From the NCBI RefSeq assembly GCF_033568475.1, contig NC_133121.1:8308001-8372000 (forward strand): a DNA stretch of 64,000 nucleotides. Direction: 5' to 3'. The number at the start of each line of letters is the position of its first letter. The first letter of the stretch is position 1. The notes beneath the pieces are model-generated. The model saw nothing but the letters and a program-made list of their open reading frames with translations, was not told the origin of the DNA and ran no database searches. This document shows, in pieces, positions 11,371 to 24,072 of this stretch. The position numbers and the translations under genes were made by a program. The stretch is from Henckelia pumila. Lineage: Eukaryota > Streptophyta > Magnoliopsida > Lamiales > Gesneriaceae.

Positions 11371-14300
11371 AACGTACACATACTATGATATGAAAAACAG
11401 AACAGAATTATCTTAGCTAGATAATTGGATGAGATATAATTGTAACATAAATGGATCGAACAAATAAAGTAATTAAAAAAATCTTGATTTTAACACAGTT
11501 TTGAGGATAATATAATTGTTAGGTTGAACAGAAATACGAAATATGGACAGAATTAACACGAGCAGGTTTTATAATTTGAGAAAATTCTTACATTCTTGTC
11601 GCATGTGTACATGTGGTAATTATAAAGTACTTGATGCTATAGTGATGGTAATAGTGATACAACATGATACATTATTTTACTAGAGGTGGCTGTTAGCTTT
11701 CCCTGTGCAACAAAGCGGATATAAGCATTTCGGGAAAAGAAAATCAGTTTGGTTGGCTGACATGATCTAATATTAATTTCAGTTCTAGACATCATGAATT
11801 TTTGTGCATGATCTTGCATGTTTTCAAAGGTGATATGAGGGGTAATCCATGATAATCAACTCTTTACTCATTTGTCGTCTTTATGTGATATTCTGTGGTG
11901 TTTTTTGCTTGAGATACGCCCACAACATGCTGAAATTAAGTTCAATACTGATTCAAAGCTGGCTGAGGCGATTGCTCTGGCCACTAGTGCTGAGGAGAAA
12001 TCATTAGAAGCTGAGGGGCAGGTTCATGTGGTTGATGCCAAACTTGCTGAGGTGAGCAGGAAGAGCTCAGAGGTGGAGAGGAAATTGCATGACTTGGAGA
12101 CTCGAGAAAACTCACTTAGAAGAGAACGGTTTTTTTTTGCTGCAAAGTTATAATTTTTACTATTTTTAGCTCTTTATCGTAACTTCTAACTCTCTTGCTA
12201 GTTTAACTGAATGATACTGATAAAGAGTCATTTTATTAGGCGTGAAACGCATGAGACTGCTTTATCTAAACAAAGGGTAGACTTGCAAGAGTGGGAAAAC
12301 AAATTAAAATAAGGGGAAGATAGGCTGGTTGATGGTCGCAGATTGCTGAACCAAAGAGAGGAGCGGACAAATGAGCATGATAAGATTATGATAGAGAAAC
12401 AAAATGACCTTGAACGACTGCAAAAAACGATTGAGATGGAAAATTCAACCTTAAAGATGAAAGAAGAAGATATAAGCAGCAGAATAGTAGGCCTTGCTCT
12501 TAAGGAGAAGGCGAGTTTCTTTTACTTGAATGGTTTTATTGATCATGTTTTTTGGTGACTTGTGGACTTGTTCAGGTTGTCTGTCCTCTTTAATTTGTGA
12601 AGAAATTTTAGTGCACGAAGCTAATGTTGTAGGAAAGAACTTGGAGGTGAAAGAGAAACAATTGTTAGAATTGCAAAAGAAGTTAAATACTAGAGAAGAA
12701 GTGAGTATTTTCTTTAACATAGTCTCACCCACTCTTGCCTTCTAGGAACATATTTGTCTGTATTTTGAAATACTTCAATTTGGTGATTAACTAAAGTATT
12801 GCCTGTATATTTACTTTATCTGAGAGTTGTTCTCGGCCATTAATACCTTGCCCTGGTGATTCTGATTGTCCTTTTCTCACATCATTTTCTCTTAAAAATA
12901 CAAAGTTGGAGATGCAGAAACATTTGGATGAACATAAGGCCATTTTGGAAGAAAGGCAGAAGAAATTTGAGTTGGAGATGGATCACAAAAGAAAGCTTCA
13001 TGATGAACAGTTGAAAAGCAAGACGAATGAAGTGAATAAAAAAGAATCTGAAATTATTCATATGGAAGAGAAAGTGAAGAAGCGAGATCAAGAAATTAAA
13101 AGAAAATTGGAGAAATTGAGGGAAAATGAAATGGATTTGGATTCCAAGTTTAAAGTTTTGAAGGAAAAAGAAAAGCCTTTAAAATTTGATGAGAAGAGCT
13201 TAGCGAAAGATAGTGAACAAATGCAAACTAAAAAAGAAGAATTGTTTAATGTCAAGGCTGATTTTGAAAACCTCAGGCTGATATTGAAAAACAGCAGGTG
13301 AATTTAAAAGAAGAATATGAACATCTAAAGGTAACAGAAGATGAAAGATTGGAGCATAGATGTCTGCAATCTAAGTTGGAAAAGGAAATGGACAAGTTGC
13401 GGTTGCAAAATGAGCAGCTTTTGAAGGAAAAAGATGATTTGAAGCAAGAAAGGGATAAATTTGAGAAAGAATGGGAATGGTTGGATGATAGAAGTGCTGA
13501 CATAACGAAAGAACTGGATGATGTTCATGAAAAGAAAAAGAATTTTGAAAAACTAAGGCAGTCTGAAGAGGAAATTTTAAATAACAAGAAGATTGAAATA
13601 CAACAATACATGCAGAGGGAATTGGAAGCTCTTAAATTAGAAAAAGATTATTTTGCAGTTAGCATGTAGCATGAGAGGTTAACATTGGTTGAAAAAACTA
13701 AAAGTGACGAAAGTAAATTCCTACACGATTTTGAACTGTAGAAACAAGACTATGAGACTAAAATGGTGAGAAGACAGGAAGAGATAGAGACTCATTTTGC
13801 ATGAGAAAGAAAAATTTATTCAAGGAAGAGAGCGAGGCAAAGCTTAATAATATTACTTGCCTGAGGGAAAAGGTGAGAAGAGAAATGGAAGAGATAAAAG
13901 TTGAAAAGAAATGGGATTGAGAAAGAAAAAAAATAGAAATTTAACATATTAAGAAGCAAGTGGAGGCCCAACAATCTGAGATGAAAAAATTTATAGTGGA
14001 TCTTATTGGACTAAGCCAGAAGTTGAAGGATCAAAGGGGTTAAATTGTTGAGGAAATAGAGCGCTTCGTTGCATTTGCTGATAACCAGAAAAAGTGCGGT
14101 ACATGTGGGGATATTGTTTGTGAGTATATGCTATCTGATCTTAATTCTCTGACAAAGTTGGAAAACCTTGAGCCCCCTCTATTGCCAGTAGTAGCTGAGA
14201 ATTTTTTGAAGCAACCTGTCGAAGGCACATCTCTGCGGTTAATCAATGAATTGTCCCTTTTTCCCATTGTCTCAGGAGCTTCTGCTGCTGATGGAACCAT

Positions 14301-15408
14301 GTCTTGGTTTAGATAATGTACCTCTAATATATTTAAATTCTCACCAAGAAAAAAACCAGAAACTGATTCTGTTGCGGATTTTCTTAGAAAGAACATGGTC
14401 ATGGACTCGCCAAATACCTTGAGAAGCACTGAAAATGGGCGAGAAATCCTACAGGTTGCTGATGATTCCTTTAATGTTGAAATAACGCTTTCCAAAAGTG
14501 GTACTGGGGAGGTTGAGGCTAATCAAGCTTTATCTTCTAATCATAGCCCTGATGATGTTCCAGCAAATTCTCAGAGTTCTGATTTAAACACTCACTCCCA
14601 TGGACCTGTAAGGAATTCCAGGCCCGGGCCAATTAGAACACGTTCTGTGAAAGCTGTGATTGAAGGTGCTAGCTCTTTTCTAGGGCAATCAACTAAAGAG
14701 AATGAGATTCAGCGTGTTAATGGTCATGTATCAGAATCCGGCCACTTTAAAACACCAAAAAAGAGAAAAAAAGCAATTCTTGTATCATTTGATGGAAAAG
14801 TATGATTGTTTAAGAGAGATTTGAAGGTCCTTTCTTTTGAATAGTTTCACTCTATGGCCAAACAATCGCTCAATACATTTTTGAACAAGGTAAAAACAAG
14901 TTCATAAGTTAAAATGCTACGTCTCTACCAGTTGGAGTTTCTATAATGAAAACATAGCTGATATTGAAAGTTGTGGATGTGATAGTGGCATATTTATTCG
15001 TGTCTTTTGAATATAACAGCCATTTCTCCAGTTTCATTTATATCTATTTTGGATCCATCGGTGAGATACTTGTCTTTCTCAGATTTTTCATCCAGTTTAG
15101 GAGCTATTTTAGCAAATGGATCTTTGCATGAATCAAGGAATAAGAGAAAGGGAAAGACAACCAATGGTAGTAAAGGCAAAGATGACAGCCCTGTGAGTCG
15201 CTGTCCCTCTTCTATCATTCTCCAAAATGATTTTACGTAGTTATTCCCATAATCAATGCTGCATTCATCTTGAATGACCCTGATACAATGTTACTGAGAA
15301 TTAACGTACCTTAAAACTTCCCAACTTTTATTTGTTGCATTTACAGTTGAAAACTCTGGGTGAGTGACAATCATGAAGAGAATATGAACACAACTGATAT
15401 TTTTACCC

Positions 15409-15946
15409 TGTTAACACAATGAAATCCAAATATCTCCACAATGGTATGATATTGGCCACTTTGGGCATAACCCTCATGGCTTTGTTTTTGGAACCACCCA
15501 AAAGGCCTCATACCAATGGAGATATTATTCCATTTATTAACTCATGGTTTTTCCTTTGATCTTCCAATGTGGGACTTTGGTTGACTACCCTACAATCCTC
15601 CCCTCAAACGAAGTCCCACCAGGCCTCTCCTCAATCCGTCCCTCCAATCGAGCCTACTCAACTTCAATGCGTTGCAGCACACGCCTTACATGAATTACCG
15701 GGAGCTTCTCCTCGAGAGCTTTTTTTTCACGGATCTTAATCGGGGCCCTCAAACTTCTTCTCCTTGAGTTTCCGAGGATTTCACCCAACATTGGTTCCAT
15801 CAGACCATGACTCGTTCCCACAGACGACGCCATTTGTTAACACAATGGAATCCGAATATCTTCACAATGGTATGATATTGTCCACTTTAGGTATAAACCC
15901 TCATGGTTTTGCTTTTGGAACCACCCAAAAGGCCTCATACCCAATA
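15409..15946. mobile_element. TRIM-class LTR element fossil in the CRWN pseudogene
   Basis: Two direct repeats starting TGTTAACACAATG (15409 onward, about 186 bases, and 15836 onward) flank a short non-coding middle with CCAACATTGGTTCCATCAGA. Size and layout fit a terminal-repeat retrotransposon in miniature. It is broken and incomplete. TACCC occurs on both sides (15404-15408 and 15947-15951), which would fit a 5-base target duplication. The two repeats differ at several percent, so it is not recent. The right boundary is uncertain. Confidence 0.7.
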
Positions 15947-16088
15947 TACCCATGACCTGGATTTGATAGAGGAAAACGTGACTGCAGATGGTGAAAATCC
16001 TGACGTAGATGATGACGATGGTGATGAGGTCAATCGTCCAGGTGAAGTTTCAGTTGGAAAAAAGATATGGTCTTTTCTCACCACGTGA

Positions 16089-16545
16089 CCACAACTTTTC
16101 TTGATCATATCCCACGATTCAAGTTCTTTTCAGTTTTTAGTCAAGAGTGACCGTTTGTTTGTATATTAACTATTTCAGTAGTGATGAATAGGAAGTAAGG
16201 GAATTTCATTGCCTTCCCCACTTCTTGATTAGTGCATTTATTGACACTTGGTTTCTTCAATTTCTTTTTATTTGTTTTCCTCTCTCCTATATAAACTACT
16301 CTTGTCAGAAATTTTTGACACTTGTAGGTCCCCTGAAATGAAAGTTCCATAATTAATCAAATGCTCATCTTGCAGTTAGTATTGAAAATATACACACATA
16401 TATTTTATGATACTCTAATTATGATTATTGCGGTTCAATGAAATATTCGTTACACACGACACCAATTCTTAAACTTCATATAGGCCACCACCTTGTTCGA
16501 AACGAAAAAAATCATTGAAATGACATCGTTCTCCTCCTCAAACTT
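16089..16545. other. Short intergenic gap between the CRWN pseudogene and the GEX3-like gene
   Basis: AT-rich. It presumably contains the 3' untranslated region of the minus-strand GEX3-like gene. Nothing else seen. Confidence 0.6.
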
Positions 16546-19444
16546 CTACTCAACTAGATTTCCCTTCCCCATTTCATCAACTTCCATCCTCACCCTCTCA
16601 ATTTCACTACAAGAATGCTCGGAAAAAAATGGATCTACAAATCCTCCTTGAACGTCGTCATCGCTGCTACTATCAACTTCAACCTTTCCCTTCGCCTTCT
16701 TGCAGATATTTGCGTCTGGCCCTTCGTCGAGACTGCTGTCACTTGAAGAAACACTGTCCGTCGGTGTATGAAATATTGTGACACTTTCTTTCTTCGAACC
16801 ATCCTGGAATGAATGGCTCCTGGATGTCCCATCATACAATGGGAGAATGGTTTTCGACCCTGATTTTTCCCCGTCCCGTCCCAAACTATATGTCGTTGAG
16901 AGCTTTCTCTTGATGCCTTCTCTTTCTTTAACTAAGTCGTTGAGTTTTTCTAGCACTCCATTGGCTACTGCTTCCTCTGAAGCTTTTTGTTCAAGCTCTG
17001 TGATTGCCCTGGTAAATTCTTTCTGTTGCAGACGTAGCGAACGCTGGTTAAACAAAAGAGTGATGTACTTAGCTGTCATTGATCCATTTTTGTGTAACGA
17101 AACTGCCAACATCATGAAATGGTATCATCATAGATAATTCAAGAACTTAAGCTTACCCTCTTTTCAAGAAACTTTCCAAGATTCAAATTTTGAAGCCTTT
17201 TCTTCCTCCAGAAGATCCAGCAGTAGTTGACAGATGCTGCTAGTAAAACCAATAGTACTGATTCTGATAACAAAAACAGTACAATCGTGCTTTCGTCACC
17301 TACATAACATGTTCAAATTAGACCGAAGCTTTGTGTCGTTTAAACAAATATGATCTATGCCTCGAAACCAAATTACCTGTGTAGATACTGATTTTCTTGG
17401 GCTTAATCAGTGAGCAGCTAGATTCAAGCATCTGACCTGGAGCAACAGCAACAAACTATAAGGCATTTTTGCATGTACTTACGATTACATATCAAATGTC
17501 ACTTGACGGAAGGACATTACGTGTAGTACGACAAGGGAATGGATTGCCATTTCCTGCACAATGAAATGGTTTGAATGTTGAGCTCCTAACCATTAAAAAG
17601 AAACAACGATCAAGGATTATGGCTTCGAAAACTTACTTGAAACAGCGAAGAATGACAGAAGTGTCCTTTCATCCATTGCAAAATGTTTCATGTCGCGTTG
17701 TGACAGATTGAACAATAAGTTACTGTGATTGCTCTCAGACCAGTACGAGGACCCCAAAGCTGGAACCAACAATGTGAATACAGCATTCCTAGGTTTCATT
17801 GCTGCAACATAAGCGTTCACTCCTATATCATCGGCTTCTCTTTCCACCATTTCTGTCTGAGAAACATAAACTGCATAACCGGAGCAGTCAAGTACCGGAT
17901 TAACCTGAATAACCGAACTCATACTTCTTGATTGTGGGAACTTTTTGGGAGATCCAGTGGGTGAAAATGAGTACAAGAATCCATCCAATGATCCAATGGA
18001 TATCCACCCTGTTTTATGTGATCATCTTTGGTTTCAAAGCTCGATAATAAACTTAAATTACGCATATTGTAATCTTACCATTAGCATCAACAACTGGCTC
18101 ATAATCTTCTGAGCTTAAAGGTCCGACACTTCCTTCCCAAACAATGCTTCCCTTGGAAACTTCCAAGGCTAGAATTTGGGCCTTATTAGGTATGATGACG
18201 TACAATAGACCGTTGTTCCCTGCAGTGATGGTAAATTTGTTTCCATACAAACTAAAATCTTGGATCCATTTGAAATGAGGACCACGAATCGATAATGAGT
18301 AGAGTTCTCCTACCGTGTTTGAGACCTTGCAAGCAGACAAGAATACGTAATACTCACCGAACCTTGGAATAAACAAAGGGTCACAATATATATTACAGTC
18401 ATGTAAGAGCTATCAATTGATGATCGAGGCTTACATATATGCTAGCTTCGCAATGATCAATTACAGGGACAGAAGTAAAATAACAATCTGTATCACATTT
18501 CCTGCAACCTTGGCGGTAACCATGCCGATAAAGTACCGGACCAGCGCTCCAGAGAAGCTTTCCATGTAATCTAAGCGCAAAGAGGCCTCTGTTCTTAACA
18601 TTTATAGCAATACATGAGCTAGATATACTTACTGCAATTCCAACAATATCTGTTTCGACAGGACCAAAGAACACTTCAACCGCAGACTCGGTCGTTCCGT
18701 TTCTAAAAGGATGGATTTTAAGTACCCTGTTCTCAGCAACCAAGTATATCTGTCGTTGGGCCCGAAAATATCAGTGATCACGAATAAATACGTTACAAAA
18801 GCTAAAATTTTATGCAGCGAAAACGAGCATCGGGGGCCTTGCCTTTCTTGAACCCCCATGGATTGGAGCTATATCAGCATTGCATGTATAATTTAGATGT
18901 ACTGTCCAAGCAATGGATCCATTCTTTTCGAAGGCATAAAAGTTCCTGTCCGAACACGCGAAAACCCGTCCATCATCACCAACAAAGTTCTTGAAAAGTT
19001 GGCCACCAGCTTTCTTGGATGGCTTCTCTGCTGAAACAAGAAAATTCTCCAGATTACTTGCACGCCCTCAATCACCAAATCTTAAAGTTTAATCTCTAAT
19101 TTTCTGTGAATCCTATGTTCTTTCCTGAATACATTAAATCGCCCCTTGTCTCAATATTTCAGTAGGCCAATTGTCATTTGTCAATAGATTTTGATCATCA
19201 TACAGCATTCAAAATCCCCATCTGTAAACTTTAAGTTGTCACAAGAAAATTTTCAAGAAACCAAGCCAACTCAAACGTATAAAAACCGAAAAACCAGCAA
19301 AATTCGAAGTACCCGAAGGGGAGAAGATAGATGGGTACCTGCAAACAACGACAATTTCTTGAAATGTTGGGGATTATAGGTTACAACGAACGGCAATTGG
19401 AGAACAACGGCCAAGATTATTACAGCAGGATGAAGTAGAAACAT
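16546..19444 (-). CDS. GEX3: GAMETE EXPRESSED 3-like membrane protein with PQQ-type propeller
   Basis: Nine exons (19444-19339, 19030-18843, 18749-18435, 18325-18079, 18008-17637, 17553-17521, 17436-17377, 17299-17157, 17043-16546) total 1962 coding bases, an unbroken 653-residue frame. Residues 1-22 (MFLLHPAVIILAVVLQLPFV) look like a signal peptide. Residues of about 40-430 carry repeated Gly/Trp-rich blades such as GDDGRVFACSDRNFYAFEKN, ANGWISIGSLDGFLYSFSP and GELYSLSIRGPHFKW, as in PQQ-like beta-propellers. One membrane helix (VLFLLSESVLLVLLAASV, about 446-468) is followed by a basic stop-transfer, a short coiled coil and an acidic Ser-rich tail. Arabidopsis GEX3 is a similar-length plasma-membrane protein expressed in gametes. 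The second intron starts with GC rather than GT. Identification is by architecture and memory of the family; the role here is inferred. Confidence 0.82.
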
Positions 19445-20041
19445 CTCTCTTCTCAAGTTTGGCAAAGCACTAAATCTGAGAAGTACCCACAAAGAAATCC
19501 ATATCCAGAAACGGTTAAAATAACTGTTTGTTCATGGCGGGAAACAGATTTAGCATGCTAAAAAAATGTCTGATTATTGATCTATTTCATACCATTTAAA
19601 TTTTATTTTACAAAATTTAATTCAATAAAAATGCTAGCTTGTGTTATAACTTAAAATAAATGTCGTAACATGATTTAAGAAATTATAAAATAAACTAGAA
19701 AATTTTATTTTCTTTGAAGTTAAATTACAATTAATCGTTGTGAACAGCCAAGAGCTTTGAATCTTTAATAGGATCTTGGTTGTGTTTAATCAAATTTTGA
19801 TTAGAGAGTATTTTTATATTCATCCTTAAAACACTGGGACTTGGTGGATCCTATGCGAGTATCAAGATTGAAATTTTCTATTATACAATTTATACGAAAT
19901 AGGCATATGATACATGGAATAGAGAATTCTCAACAGTTACAAGGTGAATGCTCATAGCGAATCTGCGAATTGAAGAATCTTGAACCCGAGGGGCTCAAAA
20001 CCGGCTGCCTGCGGTCGAAGAGGGTTTATGTTGCTTAAACC
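19445..20041. other. Intergenic between GEX3-like and ICME genes
   Basis: Upstream region of the GEX3-like gene and 3' side of ICME; both are on the minus strand. AT-rich, no other feature recognised. Confidence 0.6.
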
Positions 20042-23000
20042 TCAGAAGGGGCTAACTTGACGAGCCAATCTCAACATAATTTCAGGGACGAAGCGTCTTC
20101 TTGGAGAAGCCATGGCATCACTAGCAAGAGCTTCCTTGTCATCGGAATGTATGAAGGTTACTACATAGTCGAAAAGCTCGTCTTTACCGCCTCTGAGAGG
20201 ATCCTGAATTTTGGAATTGACTTTAGAACCCAGAGACCAAAAATTACAGAAACAAAGCAGAAATAGAATTCATCAGTTACTTGGAGGAATAGATCTGTAT
20301 GAGTTTTCCCATTATATAAGATAACTATTGCTCGTGCCCCAGCTTTCCTGAGCGTATCGGCAAATGCTGTACTGTAATCACAACCAAGTTCAGACAGCAA
20401 ATAAGAGAACGTCTTGATCATACAAGAGATGGCATGAACTTGAATTTTTTTAACCTAAAGACACCATCATCTTTCTTAGAAAAAACGAACCTTTCATCTG
20501 ATGGTATGGAATAATCCGAGGTACCGTGGAAAAGGATAAAATGAGGCAGAAGAGGAACTGCGTTCTGTAAGCTTGGACTTTGTGCAATAATTTCAGGAGA
20601 GAAGTGTTTCAATGACTGCTCCCCTTCCATTATACTGCGACGAAAAATCAAGACAGCAATGACAAGAGACATTAAAACTGTTTTAGGCTAAATGTTAAAA
20701 CCGAAAAATCAAGTACCTTAAAAAGATGGAGCGATACAAGCCTCGACCATGGAAATGATCCACTAGTTTGAGTAAATTGTACCTGTTGTTTGATAAATTA
20801 GGAGCTATGATGCCCATCAAATAGCACAGTACTGATCGTTCTGTAATTTATTGACACTATCCCATTTAACTCACCCCCCAGATAACCCAAAATAAGCTCT
20901 TATCTGGGACACACTCCAAGAAATGGCATCTCCTCTGGACTCTTTGACTGCTTGTTGTAGAAGTACACACGCAGAAATGTGGGCACCAGCTGATTGACCC
21001 ATTAAATAGATCCTAAGTGATCAAAATGGCAAACTTGGTATTAGAAGATCTATGGTCATACCTGCTCCACCATAAAGTCGTGCTTCAGCCGATCATTTGT
21101 CATTGATACTGGACATTACACACAAAAACATATTACAAGAAAAAGATTGACGCTACAGTGGTTCCAGCATAACGACTGTTGAAACGGGAATGCATGGACT
21201 GTTGAATTGTAAAATCAGTTTCTCTTATACAGCTTAGAGCTTGGATGATGATACAGCATGCTATTACCTATCTCAGAATTTGCCGTTTGAGCATTTTCAC
21301 GACATATTTCACCACATACCAAACTTTCTAAGTAAAAAGCAAAAAAAATAATATCTAAACATAAAAACGATAAAACGACTCACTTGTTTGGGTCACCTCC
21401 AAATTCAACAACATTGTTACAAATGTAAGAAATCCCCTGAGAAATATCGTTAACCATATCACTGATTGTCCCCTGTGGAAAATTTCTGGATTGTAGACAA
21501 ATATATTAGAACATGTGGCATGAAACTCAAAGATGATGTGTTTGTTATTATAAATACGAATATACAAGGTTACTATGAATAATAGGATTCAAAAAATATA
21601 ACTCGAAGCATGCCAGATACCTATAATCAATGCTAGCTACTATGATATCTCTTTGTGATAATTGTAGTCCTAGAAGAGACCCCCATGCCTTGTACCTGCA
21701 CATATAAACCATGTTTTGTATAAGTGTGCTATTTGGTTTCCATGAAAGCCAGCGTTTTATTTTTAATGCCTGTGCTACTTACACTCAATATAACATTGAC
21801 CACACTCTGTTTCGTGTTTTATTTTATGCATGGACAACTATACCCCGTAAACTTCATATTTAATTTTATTAAGTGGAAGACTATTTATCAGATACTTGCT
21901 TTTTGGCCACCGATGAATGTTTAGTTTTGATCTTATGTCAAAAATTTAGATTACCGACTCTTGCTTCCATGTGTTTGTACATGGAATAACGAAAATATTT
22001 GAATTTGGCATTATTTTCCTGACAAAACATCGAATAGTTGAGTAGTGACTAGTGTTGTAAAAGTGTGTACTTAACCCATTTCGCAATCAATAAGAACGAG
22101 TAAGGGTGTTTTTGCCGATTCATAATATAAGAAATCAAAATATAGTGTATTTAACGATCTAAGGAGTGCAAATAACACTATATGTTTTTAAATCAAACTT
22201 CATAAAAGTGCCAAAAGAACAAGCCAGTTGAAGCTCTAAAGAGATCTCTCAAATGATATGCTGATGCTCAAACTCAGTCAGAAATTAAATGGGGGGAGAA
22301 GATCTCCAGCTTACTCACCCAATAATCCAAGCTCCACCAGTTACAAATATCACCATAGGCTTTAGGCCATCACTATGTTTAGGTAAATACAAATCCAACC
22401 TGCCAGATTATTTCAAGTTCACAACAACATGAAAGTAAAAGAAACAAGAACAAGAATTATTTTGGCGAAAACACACCTGTTTCTTGGTCGATCTCCATAA
22501 ACAATACTTCGATGGACTTGGCTTGAAAAGAAGTAACAGAATCCAACTACAAATAGACAAATTTATTAACACAAATAGAACGGTGCATTCTTAAAACAGA
22601 GGGAAGCATGTCGAAAGTGTCATTGTCTCTAACATCTCTGGTTACCAGAAGACAGGTTCAATCAAAATCTTTGCAGGAAAATCACATCATATATTCAGCT
22701 TAAAGAGCAAAAAAGAAAAATGAATGCAAAAAGTATCAAGTGCAGTTTCCACAGACCAGATAGATAAAAGAACAAATTCGATTTCGAAAGAACAAATGGC
22801 AATATTGGTTTATTACTTGCTAGCACAACAAAAATATGGTCCACGCACACCCAACATATAGAACAATTCAAAGAAGCGAATAAATTGATGCTCACCTTGG
22901 AGAAATCCAGGTAAAAGAAACATGGTATAAAGAGCAAGAGCAAGGAGTCTCGTGATCCATCGGTAGCCTACCCTGAAAACAGATATTATTAGTCAAAACT

Positions 23001-23451
23001 ATAAATACAAATAGCTTCTTGAAGAAAAAAAAAGTTCATTTTTATATAAGAGCTCCTAATTAGAACTAGGTTGCATCTAAAATTATTATATAATAAAGCT
23101 CGGAACTTGCACAGAATCACAGTCCAGAAATAGAAGGGTGAGTTTGGGAACAGCGTACCCAAGATATCTAAGGAGCTTGAAGCTGAGCCCAGTAATCAAA
23201 TAAGTCTCCGCCGCAGCGTGGCCGACCTCACGGCCAAATGACTTCTGGCGAGTCGGCCGAGCAAGCAACGACGATGTTCTCCTCCCACCTCTCCTCCTCC
23301 ACTGCTGGTCCGGTGAACCACTGGGAAAACTCGTGGCCCTGAACAGGGGATCCGATCCCGGGCCCGGCTCCACCAAGTCTTCTGAAGAAATACCCGGCGG
23401 CAGAGATGTCGTCGCCTCCATGCTCACCGGTGGGTCTGCGTGAAATCCCAT
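20042..23451 (-). CDS. ICME: Isoprenylcysteine alpha-carbonyl methylesterase
   Basis: Eleven exons give an unbroken 432-residue frame. They are 23451-23159, 22972-22896, 22546-22477, 22399-22319, 21695-21621, 21485-21384, 21012-20875, 20782-20717, 20634-20491, 20371-20281 and 20203-20042. The enzyme removes the methyl ester from C-terminal prenylcysteines of proteins, reversing ICMT; in Arabidopsis it affects abscisic-acid signalling from the ER/Golgi. Visible parts are an N-terminal [17 protein letters not shown], membrane helices near [15 protein letters not shown], the oxyanion segment [10 protein letters not shown], the nucleophile elbow GQSAG, the acid region [12 protein letters not shown], the histidine in [10 protein letters not shown], and the family end ARQVSPF. 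An in-frame ATG at 23421 would give a protein 10 residues shorter. Arabidopsis ICME (At5g15860) is 427 residues. Confidence 0.95.
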
Positions 23452-23676
23452 TACAGATTTCAACTACTTGGACGGCGATGAATTTATATGCTACGGAAGA
23501 ATGGGTTCTTACGGGGATTCGCGAAAGAATCCTGTCTTTCGGAAGGCTTCCACGAGGTGTCGGATTTGGCATTGGGTTGCGAGATTCACCCACATTTTGT
23601 AGTGGCCGAGGCCAAACTGTACAAAGTACAAAACTAGTAATTCATCTTTTCTTTAAAATCTGACGAAATAGGTAAG

Positions 23677-24072
23677 AATTTTTAGCTTCAAGTGCATTTA
23701 TTTCTGTGTTCTTCTGTAAAAAGTGACAAATAAATTTTTGTGTGATTTGAGATTTTTATTGTTTCTAAATGTGGCATCATTGAAATTTGAACCTGGCCTA
23801 ATATCCAATAGTCAACCAAAAAAAATTATAGGAATATAGTTAGGTAGTGTTTGGAATTAGCACAGTATTAAAATATCGAATTTTTGACATACGTATTGAA
23901 TTTTTTTCGATATAAAAACATTTTTTTAAGATATCGAATTTTTAGTTTCAAGTGCATTTATTTATGTGTTCTTCTGTAAAAAGTGACAAATAAATTTTTG
24001 TGTGATTTGAGATTTTTATTGTTTCTAAATGTGTTTTACATTTTGCATCATTGAAATTTGAACCTGGCCTAA
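23677..24072. repeat. Locally duplicated ~130-base sequence
   Basis: The sequence running from TTTAG-TTCAAGTGCATTTA to TGAACCTGGCCTAAT occurs at 23677-23802 and again at 23937-24072. The copies are nearly identical; the second has about 10 extra bases (GTGTTTTACATTTT region). The spacer is ATATCG-rich. This is a recent local direct duplication upstream of ICME. Confidence 0.85.

Larger units (their letters stand above)
10255..16088 (+). pseudogene. CRWN1: Decayed CROWDED NUCLEI / NMCP1-like gene
   Basis: Intact members are very long coiled-coil proteins of the plant nuclear lamina. Recognisable exons run in family order. They are 10255-10295 (LVAKKVSKLENE), 10727-10922 (LFEYQYSMGLLLIEKKE), about 11914-12129 (AEIKFNTDSKLAEA), about 12240-12510 (LLNQREERTNEHDK), about 12609-12699, and 12905 to about 14070 (long Glu/Lys coiled coil). 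Then come 14080-14805 (TRSVKAVIEGASSFLGQ) and 15961-16088, ending RPGEVSVGKKIWSFLTT, the conserved family C-terminus. The usual N-terminal leader is absent. In-frame stops are seen after KKE (10778), within NKLK-GED (12310) and at 13667, with frame changes after that. Introns are kept, so this is a duplicated copy, not a retro-copied one. A TRIM lies inside it at 15409. Confidence 0.88.

Noticed and set aside
14040-14495. 151-codon minus-strand frame in the CRWN region
   Set aside because: Antisense to recognisable CRWN exon remnants on the plus strand; no known domain.
10255-16088. Retro-copied (processed) origin for the CRWN copy
   Set aside because: Exon blocks are separated by intron-like sequence with splice-type borders, so it came from DNA duplication.
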